Shown here in pieces: positions 61,168 to 64,000 of a stretch of DNA of 64,000 nt (positions are counted from its first letter, which is position 1; the number at the start of each line of letters is the position of its first letter). The stretch lies in the NCBI RefSeq assembly GCF_029643425.1, contig NZ_CP119106.1:2852001-2916000 (forward strand). Direction: 5' to 3'. The notes under the pieces are model-generated. The model was given only the letters and a program-made list of their open reading frames with translations. It did not search any database and was not told where the DNA came from. The stretch comes from Isoptericola sp. AK164 (GTDB taxonomy: Bacteria; Actinomycetota; Actinomycetes; Actinomycetales; Cellulomonadaceae). The translations under genes were made by a program, and so were the position numbers.

Positions 61168-62427
61168 TCACTCGGTCGGCGGAGCGGGGAAGACGTAGTC
61201 CGTCTCGGCGAACTCCTGCGGGAAGACCTGGACGATGTCGCCGTCCTGGATCTGCATCACCACGACGGCGGCGTTGGTGTTCTGGCCGGTCTCGTCGAAG
61301 GTGACGGGTCCGTCGGCGACCATCAGCGGCGCGTACCCGGTCTCGGTGACGGCGTCGCGCACGGCGGTGGTGTCGGTGGACCCGGCGCGCTCGAGCGCCT
61401 CGGCGATGACCATCACGGCGTCGTAGGACAGGACGGCGGAGCTGCGGATCGGCTCGCCGTGCTCGGCCTCGAACGCCTCGGCCAGCGCCTGGGAGTCGGC
61501 GTTGGTGACGTCCCAGTGGTAGTTGGCGTCGAAGTAGCCGTCGCCGCCGTTCGGGGCGTCGTTGACGAAGTCGGGCTGGTCGTAGGCGCCGTTGGCGACG
61601 CCGTACACGGCCTGCAGGTCCGGCTCGACGATGTCGACCGCCTGCGCCACGAGCAGGGAGTCGCGGTAGTAGCCGGTCACCACGAGCGCGTCGGCGTCCG
61701 AGGCGGCGACCTGCGTGATCTGGGTGGTCATGTCGTTGACCGCGGCGGGGTCGTACTGGATCACCGGGTCGACGGTCAGCCCGGCCTCCTCGGCCTCGGC
61801 GAGGAAGGTCTCGTAGGCCGCGGCACCGTAGTTGCCCTGCTCGTACAGGTAGGCGACCTGGTCCACCTCGGCGCCGGAGTCCTCCACGAGCGACAGCAGC
61901 GACTCGGCTCCCTGGGTGCCCATCTGGCTGGCGCTGGGCTGGAGGCGGAACGAGTAGGTGTAGCCCTGCTCGAGGATCTCGTCGAGGGCGGAGACGTCCA
62001 TGACGAACGGCACCTGGTTGCGTTCCGCCACCGACGCGACGTTCGCGCTGGTGCCGCTCTGGAAGGTGCCGAGCAGCGCGACGGCCCCCTCCTCGATGAG
62101 GCGGGTGGCCTCGCTCTGTCCCGTCTCGGCCTCGCCCTGGGTGTCCGCCGAGTCGAGGACGAGCTCGGCCCCGCCGAGCGACTCGATGCCCCCGGCCTCG
62201 TTGACGGCGTCGACGGCCATCTGGGCCGCAGCGGCCATCTGCTGGCCGTCCGCGGCGTTGGACCCGGTGAGCGGGTGCAGGGCGCCGATGTGGATCTCGG
62301 CCACGTCCTCGGTGGTGGCCTCCGCGTCGCCGCCGGCCGCGCTGACGGCCGAGCCGGCGCACCCGCTCAGTGCGAGCGTCGCTCCGGCCAGTCCGACCAC
62401 GGACCAGTTCCGCAGGCTGCGCTTCAT
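61168..62427 (-). CDS. LIV-type ABC substrate-binding lipoprotein
   Basis: The 419-residue protein has a lipoprotein signal ending LALSGC (Cys about 23) and a Peripla_BP_6 fold: IHIGALHPLTGSNAADGQQMAAAAQMAVDAVNEAGGI, then ALLGTFQSGTSANVASVAE and YRDSLLVAQAVDI. It captures the substrate outside the membrane for LivHMGF. CAGGAGGAG precedes the ATG. As the first gene of the operon it lies next to a GTTCCG-type operator, so expression probably responds to the IclR regulator. Confidence 0.95.
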   Translation of the reverse strand: MKRSLRNWSVVGLAGATLALSGCAGSAVSAAGGDAEATTEDVAEIHIGALHPLTGSNAADGQQMAAAAQMAVDAVNEAGGIESLGGAELVLDSADTQGEAETGQSEATRLIEEGAVALLGTFQSGTSANVASVAERNQVPFVMDVSALDEILEQGYTYSFRLQPSASQMGTQGAESLLSLVEDSGAEVDQVAYLYEQGNYGAAAYETFLAEAEEAGLTVDPVIQYDPAAVNDMTTQITQVAASDADALVVTGYYRDSLLVAQAVDIVEPDLQAVYGVANGAYDQPDFVNDAPNGGDGYFDANYHWDVTNADSQALAEAFEAEHGEPIRSSAVLSYDAVMVIAEALERAGSTDTTAVRDAVTETGYAPLMVADGPVTFDETGQNTNAAVVVMQIQDGDIVQVFPQEFAETDYVFPAPPTE

Positions 62428-62447
62428 GTCTCCTCCTGGGGTGGGCT

Positions 62448-62466
62448 TGTTCCGAGAAACGGAACA
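62448..62466 (-). promoter_or_regulatory. Candidate IclR operator at the importer operon
   Basis: TGTTCCG-N5-CGGAACA (62448-62466) is a perfect 7+5+7 inverted repeat 20 bases upstream of the substrate-binding-protein start. Confidence 0.65.
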
Positions 62467-62547
62467 TTTGTCGATCCGCCACACGATCCGAGGCGTCTCG
62501 GCTCGCATCAAAGTTCTGGCGTGATTGCTCGCCCAATCTAGGCTCCA

Positions 62548-62563
62548 CCAACCACTTGGTTGG
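62548..62563. promoter_or_regulatory. Central inverted repeat in the divergent promoter region
   Basis: CCAACCA-CT-TGGTTGG is a perfect 7+2+7 inverted repeat midway between the divergent genes. It differs from the flanking IclR-type sites and may bind a second regulator. Confidence 0.45.
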
Positions 62564-62602
62564 TTTCTAGGCTGTTAAGTCTTGGTTTCCATGCGCCTAC
62601 AC

Positions 62603-62619
62603 GTTCCGATCAATGGAAC
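62603..62619 (+). promoter_or_regulatory. Candidate IclR operator at its own gene
   Basis: GTTCCG-N5-TGGAAC matches the other operator with one mismatch and the same spacing, 43 bases upstream of the IclR start. Confidence 0.6.
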
Positions 62620-62662
62620 ACCAGCTGCTAGGGTCGGCAACACCACGACCAAGGAGGATCAC

Positions 62663-63433
62663 GTGCCCGAGGACCACCGTTCGTCGACGACGCACCGCGT
62701 CGCACAGGTGCTGCTGGCGTTCACGGGGCAGCAGCGCTGGCTGGGTGTCACGGAGCTGGCCCGGCGGCTGGGGCTGGGCAAGGCCGTCGTGCACCGCATC
62801 CTGCAGGCGCTGGTGGAGACGGGCCTCGTCCGCTACGACGAGAACCGCCGGCTGTACGCGCTCGGCCCCACGGCGGTGGCGCTGGGCCGCGGTGCGGACG
62901 CCGGCAACGAGCTGCTCACCGCGGCACGCCCGGTGATCGCCCACCTCAGCCACGCCACCGGCGAGACGACCACCGTCACCCAGCGCACCGGGCACACCCG
63001 GACCTACGTCGGCCAGGTGGAGAGCGCCCAGCACATCCGGATCGCCATCACGCTCGGCGAGCACCAGCCGCTGACGAACGGCGCGAGCGGGCTGAGCATC
63101 CTGGCCTTCCTGCCCGAGGAGGATGTCGACCTGGTCCTCCAGGTGCCGCTGCCGCAGTTCACCCCCCGCACCGTCACCGACCCGGACGCCATCCGCGAGC
63201 GCCTGGCCGAGATCCGCGAGCGCGGCTGGGCCTACACGGCGTCCGAGCGCGTGCCGCACTCGAGCAGCGTGGCCGCGCCGATCCACGACGTCACCGGTGC
63301 CGCCGTCGGCTCCCTGTCCGTGGCCTACCTCGACTCGCGCTTCGACGAGCGCGAGGTGCCGCGCCTGGCCGACCTCGTCGTCGAGGCGGCGGAGTCGGCG
63401 ACGCAGCGGCTCGTCGCCGCCCAGCGCGGCTGA
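62663..63433 (+). CDS. IclR family transcriptional regulator
   Basis: The 256-residue protein has an N-terminal winged helix (HRVAQVLLAFTGQQRWLGVTELARRLGLGKAVVHRILQALVETGLVRYDENRRLYALG) and a C-terminal IclR effector domain with RTYVGQVESAQHIRIAITLGEHQPLTNGASGLSILAFLP and WAYTASERVPHSSSVAAPIHD. GTG at 62663 follows AAGGAGG. It is divergent from the 11-gene catabolic operon and very probably controls it, with the imported compound or a metabolite as effector. Confidence 0.93.
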   Translation: MPEDHRSSTTHRVAQVLLAFTGQQRWLGVTELARRLGLGKAVVHRILQALVETGLVRYDENRRLYALGPTAVALGRGADAGNELLTAARPVIAHLSHATGETTTVTQRTGHTRTYVGQVESAQHIRIAITLGEHQPLTNGASGLSILAFLPEEDVDLVLQVPLPQFTPRTVTDPDAIRERLAEIRERGWAYTASERVPHSSSVAAPIHDVTGAAVGSLSVAYLDSRFDEREVPRLADLVVEAAESATQRLVAAQRG

Positions 63434-63442
63434 GCAGGACGG

Positions 63443-63474
63443 CGCCCCGGGATCCCGTGCGGGATCCCGGGGCG
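63443..63474. terminator. Bidirectional terminator between IclR gene and esterase gene
   Basis: CGCCCCGGGATCCCG (63443-63457) pairs perfectly with 63460-63474; the two bases between make a minimal gap, so a few central pairs open into the loop. It lies between two convergent stops. Confidence 0.85.
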
Positions 63475-63522
63475 TCGTCCGGCGGGACCGCCCGAGGGCG
63501 GGCCCGCCGGTCGTCACGCGCC

Positions 63523-64000
63523 TCAGCCGTCGTGACGTCCCGCGGCGGCCACGGTGAGCCCGGGGGCCGTGCCGGCCCGGCCGGGCGCGGTCCCGCCGTG
63601 GCCGGGGTTCTGCCCGGTGCGGCCCGGGGCGTCGCCGGACGCGCCCGGGGCCGGGGCCTGCGGCGCACCGATCCAGTCGACCGTCTCGACGCCGCCGGAC
63701 TCGTACCGCTCGACCACGCGGGTCGCGCCGTTGCCGGTCGCGGTGACGGACTCGGGGGCGACGTCGTCCTCGACCCAGGCGGAGATCGCGGACATCCAGT
63801 CGACCTCGTCCTGCCCGGGGCCGCCGCTGCAGTGGTAGACGCCCGGCAGCATGAAGGTGCGCAGGTAGGAGTCGGTCACGCGCGCCCCGCCGTCGGCGTC
63901 GACCACGCGCTCGTAGTAGTCGAGGGTGCCGTACGGCGTGATGAGCGGGTCGGCCCAGCCGTGCCAGAGGATGAGCTTGCCGCCGCGCTCGCGGAACGCC
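63523..64000 (-). CDS. Tannase/feruloyl-esterase family hydrolase, N-terminal part beyond window
   Basis: The frame enters from the right edge and encodes GGKLILWHGWADPLITPYGTLDYYERV, then FMLPGVYHCSGGPGQDEVDW, the Asp and His segments of the tannase/feruloyl esterase family (the Ser part lies outside). The last ~50 residues are a Gly/Pro/Ala-rich tail ending at the stop at 63523. Such enzymes are usually secreted and release phenolic acids from plant polymers. Completeness and signal peptide cannot be judged here. Confidence 0.8.
   Translation of the reverse strand, partial: AFRERGGKLILWHGWADPLITPYGTLDYYERVVDADGGARVTDSYLRTFMLPGVYHCSGGPGQDEVDWMSAISAWVEDDVAPESVTATGNGATRVVERYESGGVETVDWIGAPQAPAPGASGDAPGRTGQNPGHGGTAPGRAGTAPGLTVAAAGRHDG

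Overview
This 64-kb window is very GC-rich, with dense codon usage, GTG starts and many 1-4 base gene overlaps. It carries two c-di-AMP-type riboswitches upstream of NlpC/P60 genes, an IdeR-type regulator, a DUF3027/cold-shock gene pair and many leaderless promoters. Together these point to a high-GC actinobacterium. A Micrococcales relative such as the Cellulomonas/Cellulosimicrobium group is my inference, not something proved here. I saw no rRNA, tRNA, CRISPR array, transposase or phage gene.

Layout. 0-7 kb holds housekeeping genes: a universal stress protein, two paralogous secreted NlpC/P60 hydrolases (each with the same promoter box and riboswitch leader), an IdeR/DtxR iron regulator divergent from serC, an MFS exporter and a small unknown protein. 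7-37 kb is a large cell-surface polysaccharide region. It has two LytR-CpsA-Psr ligases, several glycosyltransferases, a flippase-like membrane protein fused to a methyltransferase, a DUF2142-type membrane protein, rmlA/rmlD/rmlC/rmlB for dTDP-rhamnose, a Wzm/Wzt-type ABC exporter, wecB/wecC for UDP-ManNAcA, and two related ~650-700 residue glycosyltransferases. The middle (28.5-31.5 kb) is visibly less GC-rich and holds two poorly known genes, which suggests an acquired cassette. An AAA/DUF4143 ATPase and a GH27 glycosidase are embedded in this region.

37-52 kb is mixed. It contains a purine permease, a DUF2530 protein, an AbiEi/AbiEii-like (type IV toxin-antitoxin-like) pair whose nucleotidyltransferase gene looks frameshifted, a sacsin-like ATPase, DUF3027 and cold-shock proteins, and a TetR regulator. 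It also has a polyprenyl glycosylphosphotransferase that may initiate the polysaccharide, an NAD-dependent epimerase whose promoter region carries the same inverted repeats as the TetR gene, and a helicase-associated protein.

51-62.5 kb is one tightly packed minus-strand operon of 11 genes: a branched-chain-amino-acid-type ABC importer (SBP, LivH, LivM, LivG, LivF), a MmgE/PrpD protein, an isochorismatase-like amidase, two polysaccharide-deacetylase-like proteins (one lacking the metal-site histidine), an MFS transporter and an old-yellow-enzyme reductase. A divergent IclR regulator has two matching operators in the shared promoter region. This looks like a catabolic island for an unidentified, perhaps cyclic amide or imide, substrate. 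The window ends inside a tannase/feruloyl-esterase-like gene.

Several palindromic elements stand out: a perfect 64-bp palindrome, a second element sharing its outer 20 bases 42 kb away, an imperfect palindrome between two convergent genes, and one 24-bp-stem element lying in frame inside a glycosyltransferase gene.
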